Of a stretch of 53,082 nucleotides of DNA, positions 27,600 through 36,005 are shown one piece after another. The position numbers were made by a program, and so were the translations under genes. How positions within the stretch are numbered: position 1 is the first letter of the stretch; each line of letters opens with the position of its first letter. The stretch spans positions 1-53,082 of the forward strand of contig JADFIH010000005.1 in NCBI GenBank assembly GCA_022566715.1. Direction: 5' to 3'. Below the pieces are notes generated by a model that saw only the letters and a program-made list of their open reading frames with translations, was not told the DNA's origin and ran no database searches. The DNA is from Pseudomonadota bacterium. GTDB taxonomy: Bacteria > Pseudomonadota > Alphaproteobacteria > SHVP01.

Positions 27600-28466
27600 A
27601 TGGCCCGGACCCCTTTCACCAAGATGCACGGCCTCGGCAACGACTTCGTCGTGATCGACGCCCGCGCCCAGCCCGCCCCGCCCGCTCTGCTGAGCGGCGG
27701 CGGCGCGCGTGCCATTGCCGACCGCCGCCACGGCATCGGCTGCGATCAGGTCATCGTCATCGAGCGCGCCTCGGGCGCCGACGCCTTCATGCGCATCTTC
27801 AACTCGGACGGTGGCGAGGTCGGCGCCTGCGGCAACGGCGCGCGCTGCGTGGGCTCGGTTCTCATGGGCGAGACTGGCGCGGGCGAAGCCACCATCGACA
27901 CGGCCTCGGGTCCGCTCGCCGTGAGAAGCGCGCCGCACGGCCTCGTGACCGTCGATATGGGCCCGGCCCGGGCCGCCTGGCAGGACATCCCGCTAGCCCG
28001 CGAGATGGACACCTTGCACCTCGACCTTGCGCTCGACCCCGGGCGCGGCAAGGGTCTGACCCATGCCGTGGGCGTCAACATGGGCAACCCGCATGCGGTG
28101 TTTTTCGTCGACGACGCCGAAGCCTTCGACCTGGCGCGGATCGGGCCGAAGCTCGAACACGACCCGCTCTTTCCCGAACGGGCCAACATCACCCTGGCGC
28201 AGGTTACCTCGCGGACCAACATTCGGGCGCGGGTGTGGGAGCGCGGCGCCGGCATGACGGCGGCCTGCGGCTCGGCGGCGTGCGCCGCCCTGGTCGCCGC
28301 GGCCCGGCGCGGCTTGACCGAACGGCGCGGAACCGTGCACCTGACCGGCGGCGACCTGCAGATCGAATGGCGCGGCGACGGCCACGTGCTCATGACCGGC
28401 CCGGTGGCGACGAGCTTTACCGGCGCGTTCGATCTCGACGCCCTGAGGAACGGGGCGGCCGCATGA
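27600..28466 (+). CDS. dapF: Diaminopimelate epimerase
   Basis: A 288-residue cofactor-free epimerase converting LL- to meso-diaminopimelate for lysine and peptidoglycan. Both catalytic cysteines are present: Cys77 in ACGNGARC and Cys223 in AACGSAACA. The start ARTPFTKMHGLGNDFVVID is diagnostic. The TGA overlaps the mtaB ATG by four bases. It diverges from ffh. Confidence 0.97.
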   Translation: MARTPFTKMHGLGNDFVVIDARAQPAPPALLSGGGARAIADRRHGIGCDQVIVIERASGADAFMRIFNSDGGEVGACGNGARCVGSVLMGETGAGEATIDTASGPLAVRSAPHGLVTVDMGPARAAWQDIPLAREMDTLHLDLALDPGRGKGLTHAVGVNMGNPHAVFFVDDAEAFDLARIGPKLEHDPLFPERANITLAQVTSRTNIRARVWERGAGMTAACGSAACAALVAAARRGLTERRGTVHLTGGDLQIEWRGDGHVLMTGPVATSFTGAFDLDALRNGAAA

Positions 28467-29752
28467 CCGAGTTGATCGAGCGCGAGGCGCCCGAATCTCA
28501 CAAGTGCGGCGTTGAGATCATCACCTTCGGCTGCCGCCTGAACGCCTATGAATCGGAGGTGATCCGCCGCCACGCAACGGAGGCGGGGCTTGAGGACACC
28601 ATCATCGTCAATACCTGTGCGGTGACTAAGGAGGCGGAGCGCCAGGCCCGCCAAGCCATCCGCAAGGCGCGCCGCCGCAACAAGACCGCGCGGCTGGTGG
28701 TCACGGGCTGCGCGGCGCAGATCAATCCCGGCGCCTTTGCCGCGATGCCCGAGGTCGACCAAGTATGGGGCAACGCCGAAAAGCTGGAGGCGCGGAACTT
28801 CGGCGCGCCGCCGGGCGAGCGCGTCATCGTCAACGACATCATGTCGGTGCGCGAAACCGCGGGTCATCTGATCGAAGGATTCGACGGCCGCGCCCGCGCC
28901 TTCCTGCAGGTGCAGAACGGTTGCGATCACCGCTGCACGTTCTGCATCATTCCCTTCGGCCGCGGTAATTCGCGCAGCGTGCCGGTGGGCGAAGTCGTGG
29001 CGCAGGCCCGGATGCTGGCCGCGTCGGGTTACCGCGAAGTCGTGCTCAGCGGCGTCGACATCGGCGCTTACGGAGCGGACCTGCCGGGGCAACCGACTCT
29101 CGGGACGCTCGTGACCCGGGTGCTTCACCATGCACCGGAGCTTACGCGGTTGCGGCTGTCCTCGATCGACGTGGCGGAGGTGGATGATGCGCTCTTCGAT
29201 CTCGTTGCGGACGAGCCCCGCGTCATGCCGCACCTGCACCTTTCGTTGCAGTCGGGTGACGACATGATCCTCAAGCGCATGAAGCGGCGGCACACACGCG
29301 GGGATGCGGTGCGCTTTTGCGGCCGCCTGCGCGCGCGCCGGCCCGACGTGGTCTTCGGCGCCGACCTGATCGCGGGGTTCCCGACCGAAACCGAGGCCAT
29401 GTTCGAGAACACGCTCAGTCTTGTGGATGAATGCGGCCTCACCTATCTGCATGTGTTTCCCTATTCGGTCCGGCCGGAAACGCCGGCCGCGCGCATGCCG
29501 CAACTGCCCGCCCAGGTGCGCAAGGAACGCGCCGCGCGCCTTCGGGCCGCGGGCCGGGCCGGGCTCGTCAAGCACCTGGAAGCCTGCATCGGGACAACGG
29601 CGCGCGTTCTGGTTGAGCAGGGCCACGCCGCCCGCAGCGAACATTACGCGGCCGTCCGGTTGGACCGGGCGTTTCAATCCGGCCAGATTCTCAACGCCGA
29701 AGTCGAAGGGCACGACGGCGCCCGTCTGATCGCGCGGGCGCTCGATGGCTGA
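28463..29752 (+). CDS. mtaB: tRNA N6-threonylcarbamoyladenosine(37) methylthiotransferase MtaB
   Basis: A 429-residue radical-SAM enzyme that adds a methylthio group to t6A37 of tRNAs. The N-terminal cluster cysteines are Cys24 (FGCRLNAYES), Cys52 (NTCAVT) and Cys83 (TGCAAQ). The radical-SAM motif is CDHRCTFC at 154-161. FGCRLN and the gene order dapF-mtaB-ftsY point to MtaB rather than MiaB or RimO. It overlaps both neighbours, so the three genes are translationally coupled. Confidence 0.92.
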   Translation: MTELIEREAPESHKCGVEIITFGCRLNAYESEVIRRHATEAGLEDTIIVNTCAVTKEAERQARQAIRKARRRNKTARLVVTGCAAQINPGAFAAMPEVDQVWGNAEKLEARNFGAPPGERVIVNDIMSVRETAGHLIEGFDGRARAFLQVQNGCDHRCTFCIIPFGRGNSRSVPVGEVVAQARMLAASGYREVVLSGVDIGAYGADLPGQPTLGTLVTRVLHHAPELTRLRLSSIDVAEVDDALFDLVADEPRVMPHLHLSLQSGDDMILKRMKRRHTRGDAVRFCGRLRARRPDVVFGADLIAGFPTETEAMFENTLSLVDECGLTYLHVFPYSVRPETPAARMPQLPAQVRKERAARLRAAGRAGLVKHLEACIGTTARVLVEQGHAARSEHYAAVRLDRAFQSGQILNAEVEGHDGARLIARALDG

Positions 29753-30686
29753 GACCGCGGCCAAGACGCGCGGCTGGCTTTCGCGCCTGCGCGGCGGCCT
29801 CGCCAAGTCCGCCAGCAGCCTGGGCGATGGCATCTCCGGTCTCGTCGGCAAGCGCAAGCTCGACGACGAGACCTTGCAGGACCTCGAAGATCTGCTGATC
29901 AGCGCCGATCTGGGCGTCGCCGCCGCCGCCGCGGTGACCAAGACGCTCGCCGCCACCCGCTACGGCAAGGACGTGACGACGCAACAGGTGCGCGCCGCGT
30001 TGGCCGAGGAGATCGCCACTATTCTCGAGCCGGTGGCGCATCCCCTGGTGCTCGACCCCGCGCACAAGCCGTTCGTCATTTTGGTGACGGGCGTGAACGG
30101 CACCGGAAAAACCACGACCGTAGGGAAGCTCGCCAGCCATTTCCGGGAGGACGGCAAGACCGTGTTTCTCGCCGCGGGCGATACCTTCCGCGCCGCCGCC
30201 ATCGACCAATTGAAAATCTGGGGCGAACGCGCGGGCGCCCGCGTGATCGCCGGCAAAGTGGGCGCCGACGCCGCGGGCCTTGCCTTCGATGCCTATTCCG
30301 AAGCGCGCAAAGCGGGCGCGGACGTCTTACTGGTGGATACGGCGGGAAGGCTCCAGACCAAGACCAACCTGATGGAGGAACTGAAGAAAATCGTCCGCGT
30401 GCTCAAGAAGGTCGACGAGTCGGCGCCGCACGCCAGCATCCTCGTGCTCGACGCCACCACGGGTCAGAACGCGCACAGTCAGGTCGAACTGTTCAGCGAG
30501 GCCTGCGGCCTCACGGGCCTCGTCATGACCAAGCTCGACGGCACGGCGCGCGGCGGCGTGCTGGTGGCGCTGGCCAGCCGCTTCGGATTGCCCATCAACG
30601 CCATCGGCGTGGGCGAGGAGATCGAGGATCTGGCCGCGTTCGACGCCCAAAACTTCGCCCGCGCCCTGGCCGGCATCGCCGATTAG
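29745..30686 (+). CDS. ftsY: Signal recognition particle receptor FtsY
   Basis: A 313-residue membrane-associated GTPase that receives SRP-ribosome complexes. GVNGTGKTT at 116-124 is G1, followed by DTFRAAAIDQL, DTAGRLQTKTNLMEEL and TKLDGTARGG. The N-terminus is short and positively charged (TRGWLSRLRGGLAKS) with no long acidic A domain, as in other alphaproteobacteria. The start overlaps mtaB by eight bases. Its partner Ffh is encoded 2.4 kb away, divergently. Confidence 0.97.
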   Translation: MAETAAKTRGWLSRLRGGLAKSASSLGDGISGLVGKRKLDDETLQDLEDLLISADLGVAAAAAVTKTLAATRYGKDVTTQQVRAALAEEIATILEPVAHPLVLDPAHKPFVILVTGVNGTGKTTTVGKLASHFREDGKTVFLAAGDTFRAAAIDQLKIWGERAGARVIAGKVGADAAGLAFDAYSEARKAGADVLLVDTAGRLQTKTNLMEELKKIVRVLKKVDESAPHASILVLDATTGQNAHSQVELFSEACGLTGLVMTKLDGTARGGVLVALASRFGLPINAIGVGEEIEDLAAFDAQNFARALAGIAD

Positions 30687-31015
30687 CGGAACCTTGCCGG
30701 CGCGCCGCAAACGGGTGTAGCCAAACCGGAGTCGCAACGTTAAGTTCCCTACCCAGATTGATCAGCTTCTTGGTATTTCCGCGCGCCCCGGTTTGCGGGG
30801 TGGGATACACCGCTAGCGAATGCTTGTTGCAAGTTCTGATAAATCTCGACCTTACCTCCAAGTTGCGCCTGCCGTTTCGCGGCGGACACCTACAATCTTT
30901 CGCAGAGGTCTTGGCGAAGTGGCCCGCCGGTGCGGGCGGCGCGAGTTCGCGTCCTCGACGGGCGTGCAGACGACTCCGGAGGCCGTGAACGCCCGTTGAG
31001 AGGAGCAAGAAAATA
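30687..31015. other. Intergenic region after ftsY
   Basis: A 329-base stretch with no ORF that I trust; a 76-codon frame at 30758-30988 has neither a ribosome binding site nor a recognisable motif. It contains a 10-base palindrome CGGCGCGCCG at 30698-30707 and a small hairpin CCCCG-GTTTG-CGGGG at 30786-30800. AGAGGAG near its end serves the next gene. Confidence 0.4.
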
Positions 31016-31870
31016 TTGAAGAAGGTCCTGCCAGCGATTGGAGCGGCCGTGGTTGCCGCCTGCACCTTTCAGAACCCCGTCGGCGTTGCGCCTGCATTCG
31101 ACGCGACCCAACCATCCGTCGCGGCCGTGGCGGGCAACTACGTTTTGGTCCTTGACCCGGATGGCGCCCGCCTGTCCCGCACCGTGCGGGCCAGCGGATT
31201 GTCGTGTCCGTGGGACACCTATCCGGTCAGCATTCGAAGCGCGGCGCCCGAGTCGGCCCGTAACGCGCTGCGGCAGGTCTTCGATCGCATCGAGTTCGCC
31301 AACGCCGTGCCCTCGAAGGCCGAGATGCGCCGGGACTCCATTGACGGCGTCATTACCGTCCGGGTTGACCGATTCAAGACGCGGCTTGACTTCAAGGGGG
31401 CGAAGGCGACCGGCGTCGCCACCACCGAGTTCGCCCTCAGCGCAACGTTGAATGGCGCGGATGGCCGCGGATTCGTCACCTCGGCACGGTCGGTCAAGAG
31501 CGGCGCGGCGCGGCGCGGCAGCGGATGCGCGGGCGCGAGGGAGGCCGTTGGGCGTTCGATCGGGCTGGCCATGCGGGACGCTTTCGAGCAGGTCGGCCTG
31601 AGCGTGTCCCGTTTCGAAGTGAGCGCCCTGGCGGCGCTAAAGGAACGCGGCGCAACGCGCCGGGATCGGGCCGCCCAGGACCGGGCCGTCCGGCCGCGGC
31701 CCACGGCGCACGATGTGGCCCTTGGGGACGCGAATGCCGAAAGGATCGCGCGCGACCGAAGGATCGCAAAAAAGAGGCAGGTCGACACGGAGGTGCTGAC
31801 CTTTGTCCCCATCGAGTCCAGCGTCCCCATCGACTCCGGCGCGCCCAGCGACGCCGGCGCCGCCCGTTAA
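31016..31870 (+). CDS. Putative lipoprotein of unknown function
   Basis: A 284-residue protein that starts at TTG, with AGAGGAG about ten bases upstream. MKKVLPAIGAAVVAAC is a lipoprotein signal, with Cys16 as the probable lipidated residue. The middle (residues 40-200) has alternating beta strands and one helix, with two further cysteines, somewhat reminiscent of YajG-like lipoproteins. The last 80 residues are low-complexity and Arg/Ala-rich, then Ser/Pro-rich (VPIESSVPIDSGAPSDAGAAR). No family is assigned. Confidence 0.65.
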   Translation: MKKVLPAIGAAVVAACTFQNPVGVAPAFDATQPSVAAVAGNYVLVLDPDGARLSRTVRASGLSCPWDTYPVSIRSAAPESARNALRQVFDRIEFANAVPSKAEMRRDSIDGVITVRVDRFKTRLDFKGAKATGVATTEFALSATLNGADGRGFVTSARSVKSGAARRGSGCAGAREAVGRSIGLAMRDAFEQVGLSVSRFEVSALAALKERGATRRDRAAQDRAVRPRPTAHDVALGDANAERIARDRRIAKKRQVDTEVLTFVPIESSVPIDSGAPSDAGAAR

Positions 31871-31884
31871 CCCGGCGCCGTGCC

Positions 31885-32625
31885 CTAGGTGAAGGTCACC
31901 GCGGTTCCGATCTCGATCCCAAAAGCGTCCCTGGCCCGGCCCTGATTGACGGCGATCTCGACCAGCCCGCTCGAGTTCGCGTACCAGAACCCTTTGCCCT
32001 CGGGCACGTCGCCGAAGGTGCGGGCCCGGCGCAGGTCGTGGCGATTGACGGACAGGGTTTCGAACTGGACCGCGCGGGACGCCCGCACGCCGGTCATGGC
32101 GTTGCCGAAGCGGTCGATGTAGATCACCTCGTAAAGGTCGTCCGGCCAGGCGCCGGAGTCCTCCGGCGGCGCGGCGGGGTCTCCCGGCGGCGCCTCGCCA
32201 CGGGCAAGCATCGCGGCAACCGGCGCGAACAGGTCGCGGCCGTGAAAGCTCGCGCTGGGCTCCCGTTCGGGCGTCCAGGTGATCTCCCACCACGAACCCC
32301 CGCCGGCCCGCGCCGCCACGACGTTGAACAGGCCGTTCCCCGGTCCCACGAACCATCGCCCATCCGCCTGCACCGCCATGGGCCGGCGCGCCCTGGTCCC
32401 CACACCGGGATCGACAACGCCGAGAAAAACGGAACCGGGAGGAGACCCGGGCGCGAGCGCCGCCAGCAAATAGGCCGCCGCCCGCGGATTGTGCGCGGGC
32501 GCATCGTGCATCAGGTCGATCGCCGGAACCCCGGGCGCCCGAACGCTCAAAACGGTTTTCACTTGGCCGGCATAGGGTCCCTCGGTCCCGAAGTCCGTGA
32601 AAAGAAGGATCAGGGGCGCCGGCAT
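31885..32625 (-). CDS. SAM hydroxide adenosyltransferase-like (DUF62) protein
   Basis: A 246-residue protein of the SAM-dependent chlorinase/fluorinase superfamily. Most bacterial members hydrolyse SAM to adenosine and methionine. FTDFGTEGPYAGQVK opens it; the Asp-Arg-His set typical of the hydrolases is seen in VDPGVGTRARRPM and FHGRDLFAP, and DRFGNAMTGV follows. MPAPLILLFTDFG at 32625 is the start. It converges with the lipoprotein gene and diverges from yciB. Confidence 0.88.
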   Translation of the reverse strand: MPAPLILLFTDFGTEGPYAGQVKTVLSVRAPGVPAIDLMHDAPAHNPRAAAYLLAALAPGSPPGSVFLGVVDPGVGTRARRPMAVQADGRWFVGPGNGLFNVVAARAGGGSWWEITWTPEREPSASFHGRDLFAPVAAMLARGEAPPGDPAAPPEDSGAWPDDLYEVIYIDRFGNAMTGVRASRAVQFETLSVNRHDLRRARTFGDVPEGKGFWYANSSGLVEIAVNQGRARDAFGIEIGTAVTFT

Positions 32626-32726
32626 GGTCCTACTATGGGCGCGCGGCCCGCGTTGCGCCAGCGTGAGCGGCCTCGCGGACCTTTTCAGGCCTTTTATTGA
32701 CCCCGGCCAATCTCTATCTTTAGGGC

Positions 32727-33305
32727 ATGACGACCGAGCCCGTGGAACGCGCCCCGCCCAATCCAATTTTGAAACTCGCCATCGAAGTGGGCCCGCTGCT
32801 GGCCTTCTTAATCGCCAACACGCGTTGGGGCATCATCACGGGGACCGGTGTCTTCATGGCGGCGACGGTCGTTTCGCTGGCCGCCAGCTTGAGCCTGTTC
32901 CGGCGCCTTCCCCTCGTGCCGCTCGTGACCGCCGTGTTCGTCCTGTTTTTCGGCGGATTGACGATCTTTCTTAATGACGACTTCTTCATCAAAATAAAGC
33001 CGACCGTGGTGAACACCCTGTTTGGCGTTCTTCTGCTCGGCGGCGTCGCCATGAACCGGTTGGTGATGAAGCCGCTGCTTGGTACCGTGTTGACGCTGAC
33101 CGACGAAGGTTGGCGCAAGCTCAGCGTCCGCTGGGCCCTTTTCTTCTTCCTGCTGGCGATCCTCAACGAGATCGTCTGGCGTAACGTCTCCACCGACATG
33201 TGGGTGAACTTCAAGGTCTTCGGCATGATGCCGTTGACCATCCTGTTTAGCTTTTCGCAGCTGCCCCTGCTCACCCGCTACCGGCCCCAGGAAGAGACCG
33301 GCTAG
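32727..33305 (+). CDS. yciB: Inner membrane septation protein A-like (YciB/IspZ)
   Basis: A 192-residue protein with five or so membrane helices. LKLAIEVGPLLAFLIANTRWGI and WALFFFLLAILNEIVWRN...WVNFKVFG are YciB/IspZ signatures. The family is linked to cell envelope integrity and septation. A good intrinsic terminator follows the stop codon. Confidence 0.92.
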   Translation: MTTEPVERAPPNPILKLAIEVGPLLAFLIANTRWGIITGTGVFMAATVVSLAASLSLFRRLPLVPLVTAVFVLFFGGLTIFLNDDFFIKIKPTVVNTLFGVLLLGGVAMNRLVMKPLLGTVLTLTDEGWRKLSVRWALFFFLLAILNEIVWRNVSTDMWVNFKVFGMMPLTILFSFSQLPLLTRYRPQEETG

Positions 33306-33307
33306 AA

Positions 33308-33342
33308 CGGTTCCGGCTTAGTCGGAACCGCTCTGGCTTTTT
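33308..33342 (+). terminator. Intrinsic terminator after yciB
   Basis: Stem CGGTTCCG (33308-33315), seven-base loop, CGGAACCG (33323-33330), then CTCTGGC and five T. It starts three bases after the yciB stop codon. Confidence 0.75.
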
Positions 33343-33359
33343 GCCGCTCAGGGGCCCGT

Positions 33360-33386
33360 AAAAAAAGGGCGCCCAAAGGGGCGCCC
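33360..33386 (-). terminator. Intrinsic terminator of the small minus-strand gene
   Basis: Read on the minus strand: stem GGGCGCCC, loop CTTT, stem GGGCGCCC (33386-33367), then seven T (33366-33360). It lies 24 bases downstream of the stop of the small gene at 33411-33629, which supports that gene being real. Confidence 0.8.
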
Positions 33387-33410
33387 AAAGTTGGTCGTTT
33401 GGCGTAGCGT

Positions 33411-33629
33411 CTACACGCGGATGTCGACCCTTTGGCCTTCATCCTTGACGCGGGAGGAACCACTGTCGTCCCCCGAGGCCTGCCGGTCCACCGACGGCCT
33501 TTCCGTGTCTTCGCGGCGACGTAGGTCCGCCTCGTCCGTCCTCGTGACGGGCCGATTCGTTTCCTGATCCGCTGCTCGCCGCAACGGCGGCGGCTGAGCG
33601 GTTTGAGTTGCACCAAAGTCGACTTGCAT
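33411..33629 (-). CDS. Small disordered protein of unknown function
   Basis: A 72-residue hydrophilic protein, almost free of hydrophobic residues and rich in Arg, Asp, Thr and Gln, ending GQRVDIRV. A strong ribosome binding site (AAAGGACG) precedes the ATG at 33629, a perfect 8-bp hairpin lies just upstream in the leader, and an intrinsic terminator follows. These signals make a real gene likely. Family unknown. The R/Q-V-D-x-x-V ending recalls small alphaproteobacterial proteins of unknown role. Function cannot be inferred. Confidence 0.6.
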   Translation of the reverse strand: MQVDFGATQTAQPPPLRRAADQETNRPVTRTDEADLRRREDTERPSVDRQASGDDSGSSRVKDEGQRVDIRV

Positions 33630-33645
33630 TTTTATCGTCCTTTCC

Positions 33646-33667
33646 ACCGGCAGCGTTCTCTGCCGGT
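33646..33667 (-). promoter_or_regulatory. Leader hairpin of the small gene
   Basis: ACCGGCAG (33646-33653), loop CGTTCT, CTGCCGGT (33660-33667): a perfect 8-bp stem ending 16 bases before the ATG, next to the ribosome binding site. It could control translation or mRNA stability. Confidence 0.5.
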
Positions 33668-33676
33668 CCTTCTGTG

Positions 33677-33689
33677 GGGTCAATGACCC
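33677..33689. promoter_or_regulatory. Palindrome GGGTCAATGACCC
   Basis: Perfect six-base arms around one A, 48 bases upstream of the small gene's start. Operator-like, regulator unknown. Confidence 0.4.
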
Positions 33690-34015
33690 AACCTGGGAAT
33701 TGTGCCGGTCAAACCTTTCCGTCGAGCGTAAATTCCAAATTATTTTCGTCCGCGGCCTGACCCAATTTGGGGCACAAATTGTGCTAATATGGGCCTATGT
33801 GCCGATTCAAGACCCACCTTAGATTGCAGAGCGATTTGATGTTTTAATTATTACCAGTAAAAACAATGCCTTAATCTCCTATGGCACGGGTGCTGGCGCT
33901 GGTACGGACATTGCGGCTAAGTGTTCAAATACGGGCGGGGGCGGAACGCTCACGTCTGACATACCCCGGGTCATACGGGAATTGTGGATCGAACCCCCAT
34001 TAGGTCCGCAATATT
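33690..34015. other. AT-richer gene-free stretch
   Basis: Between the palindrome upstream of the small gene and the ccm terminator hairpin lie about 325 bases that are visibly less GC-rich than the flanks, especially 33720-33880. It includes a second palindrome, GCACAAATTGTGC (33772-33784), followed by TAATAT. A plus-strand frame is open from 33823 to about 34122 but has no ATG, GTG or TTG near its beginning. No RNA gene was recognised. Confidence 0.4.
33772..33784. promoter_or_regulatory. Palindrome GCACAAATTGTGC next to a -10-like TAATAT
   Basis: Six-base arms around one A, immediately followed by TAATAT at 33785-33790. It has the shape of an operator overlapping a promoter, but no convincing -35 box was found. 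Confidence 0.35.
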
Positions 34016-34050
34016 GTAGGAGGCGTCATTCCCCCAAATGCGCCTCCTAC
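34016..34050 (-). terminator. Strong hairpin after ccmI
   Basis: GTAGGAGGCG (34016-34025) pairs with CGCCTCCTAC (34041-34050). CATT/AATG extends the stem inside after a one-base bulge, leaving a six-base loop. It sits 23 bases downstream of the ccmI stop and probably ends the ccm transcript, although only AATATT follows rather than a pure T-run. Confidence 0.6.
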
Positions 34051-34073
34051 TTATGTCTGGACCCCATCACGCG

Positions 34074-35486
34074 CTATTCCGCGGGCCCGAGTGCCGCGAG
34101 ACCCTCCTGGACAATCCGGTAGGCGTCTGAAGACGGCTCCAACAGAGTAAGAAGACGTTCCCAGTGGGCGATGCCGACGGCCGTATTCCCCGCTTGCGTT
34201 TCGGCCAGCCCCGAGAAGTAGAGCGCTTCGGGGTTGTCCCCATCGAGTTCGAGAATACGGCCGTAGAGATCGCGGGCGCGGGCCGGCAGCGGGCCGGTGC
34301 CGGCTGGATCGTCCAGCAGGGACCGGGCGTAGGCGGAGAGGACCTGAGCGTCGCCGGGCCGCAGCGCGGCGGCCCGGGCGAAAGCGGCGCGGGCACCCTC
34401 GCGGTCGCCCAGAACCCCATAGGACCGCCCGAGCATGAGCCATCCCTCGGCGTCATCCGGCTCGGTTTCGAGCCGCGCGGCCAAGCGGGCGACCATGGCT
34501 TGGATTTGCCGCCCCTGTTCGTCTTCCGCTTCAGCCGCCGCGTCCCCGTTGGGGCCGGGGCGCTGTGCCCGATCCGCGGCGCTTGGCGGCAGGGGGTCGG
34601 GCATGACCGCCGCCAGGTCCACATCGAGGATCCGCGCCGCCTCCTCCAGGCGGGCCCGCAGGTCGGGCATCCAGGGCGCATCGGCCCGCGATTCCGCGGC
34701 CAGGACCAGCCAGGCGTCGAAGGCGTCGCGCACCTCGCCAGCCTGGGCCCGTTCAACGGCCCGGTAAAACCGCGCCGGTATGTTCCGCGGATCCGCCGCA
34801 ATGGCGGCGTCGAATGCGCGCAGCGCCGAGGGTGTGACCGTGCCGCCGACGGCGAAAACGATGGCTTCGCCGAGCAGGGACTGGGCCAGGGAGTGTCTCG
34901 GCGACAAGGCCGTGGCATGGCGGAAGGCGCCGGCCGCCGCCTCGTGACGCCGCACGAGCATGAGGGCGCGGCCCAGCGTGATCCACCCCTCGAGGTCATC
35001 GGGCTCTTCTTGCAGGCGCGCCTCGAGCCGGGCGACGCCGTCCTCGAACCCCTCGGGCAGGGAGGTCTCGTCCGTGAGGCGAATATCGGTGCGGCTGGCA
35101 AAGGGCTGGCCGGGGGTGCCGGGCGACCCCGTCAGGAGGTAAATCGGCGTCGCCACCACCGGCACCGCGAGGATCAGGAGCACCGCGACGGCGATTCGCG
35201 CGAAGCGGGGTCGGGCTTTCTCCGGTCCGTCCGCTCCCTGCGCCTCCTCGGCGGAGGCGCCGGCGGCGATCATGCGGCGTGAAATTTCCGTGCGCGCGGA
35301 GTCCTCTTCCTCGGGCGTCACCACGCCCCGCGCCACGTCGGCCTTCAGGTCGCGCAACTGATCCCGGTATACCGTGAGGTCGTAGTCGCCACGCGCCGCC
35401 GTGGGCGGCGCCGCGCGCAGCGCTGGTATCACCAGGCCGGCAGTGGCCGCGAGCATCATCGCCGCGAGAATGATCCAGAGGGTCAC
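34074..35486 (-). CDS. ccmI: Cytochrome c maturation protein CcmI (CycH)
   Basis: A 470-residue inner-membrane protein with two membrane helices (about 3-22 and 97-118), a loop between them and TPR repeats in the periplasm (GWITLGRALMLVRRHEAAAGAFRHATAL, GWLMLGRSYGVLGDREGARAAFARAAAL). It holds apocytochrome c for heme ligation by CcmF/CcmH. It is the last gene of the ccm cluster, 30 bases after ccmH. Confidence 0.93.
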   Translation of the reverse strand: MTLWIILAAMMLAATAGLVIPALRAAPPTAARGDYDLTVYRDQLRDLKADVARGVVTPEEEDSARTEISRRMIAAGASAEEAQGADGPEKARPRFARIAVAVLLILAVPVVATPIYLLTGSPGTPGQPFASRTDIRLTDETSLPEGFEDGVARLEARLQEEPDDLEGWITLGRALMLVRRHEAAAGAFRHATALSPRHSLAQSLLGEAIVFAVGGTVTPSALRAFDAAIAADPRNIPARFYRAVERAQAGEVRDAFDAWLVLAAESRADAPWMPDLRARLEEAARILDVDLAAVMPDPLPPSAADRAQRPGPNGDAAAEAEDEQGRQIQAMVARLAARLETEPDDAEGWLMLGRSYGVLGDREGARAAFARAAALRPGDAQVLSAYARSLLDDPAGTGPLPARARDLYGRILELDGDNPEALYFSGLAETQAGNTAVGIAHWERLLTLLEPSSDAYRIVQEGLAALGPAE

Positions 35487-35516
35487 GGGGCGCCCCCTTC
35501 GAGCGGGCGGCTAATC

Positions 35517-36005
35517 TTAGCCGTCGTCGAACAGCGCATCGAGGCGTCGGCGCTCGGCCTTGCTCAGGGGCGCGGCGGCGGCGAATTGCCGCCGAGCCCG
35601 CCGGAAATAGAAAAATACCCCCACGGAGGCCCCCAGAAAAATCAGTCCCGGACCGATCCACAAGACCAGAGTCGCCGCCTTGAAGGGCGGGTTCATCAGA
35701 ACCCAATCGCCATAGCGTGCGACCATGAAATCGAGCACCTGGCGGTCGCTTTCGCCGGCCGCCACCCGTTCGCGCACGATGATCCGCAGGTCGCGGGCGA
35801 GGGTCGCATTCGAATCGACGATGGACTGGTTCTGACAGACCAGACAGCGCAATTGTTTGTGCAAGCTGCGGGCCCGCGCCTCCTGCGCCGCGTCAGGCAA
35901 GGGCAGGTCGATGGCCTGGGCCAGCGGCGGGTCGCCCGCCAGGAGCATAAGAACGCCGAACACCAGCGCCGCCAAACCGAAGACTCCCTTGCGCGCGGCC
36001 ATCAT
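35517..36005 (-). CDS. ccmH: Cytochrome c maturation thiol-disulfide protein CcmH
   Basis: A 162-residue protein with a signal sequence or N-terminal helix, the redox motif CLVCQNQS (Cys54 and Cys57) and one C-terminal membrane helix (VLWIGPGLIFLGASVGVFFYF). It keeps the apocytochrome CxxCH thiols reduced. The ATG overlaps the ccmG stop by four bases. Confidence 0.95.
   Translation of the reverse strand: MMAARKGVFGLAALVFGVLMLLAGDPPLAQAIDLPLPDAAQEARARSLHKQLRCLVCQNQSIVDSNATLARDLRIIVRERVAAGESDRQVLDFMVARYGDWVLMNPPFKAATLVLWIGPGLIFLGASVGVFFYFRRARRQFAAAAPLSKAERRRLDALFDDG

Noticed and set aside
27746-29956. Minus-strand open frame of about 736 codons opposite dapF, mtaB and ftsY
   Set aside because: It is a shadow of three conserved overlapping genes and has no recognisable motif.
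33986-33998. tRNA T-arm-like GGGGGTTCGATCC on the minus strand
   Set aside because: The bases after TTCGATC do not pair back to the G-run beyond two positions, and no acceptor, D or anticodon stems could be built around it.
33823-34122. Plus-strand frame open for about 100 codons
   Set aside because: It has no start codon near its beginning, runs over the ccmI end on the other strand, and its translation is not recognisable.
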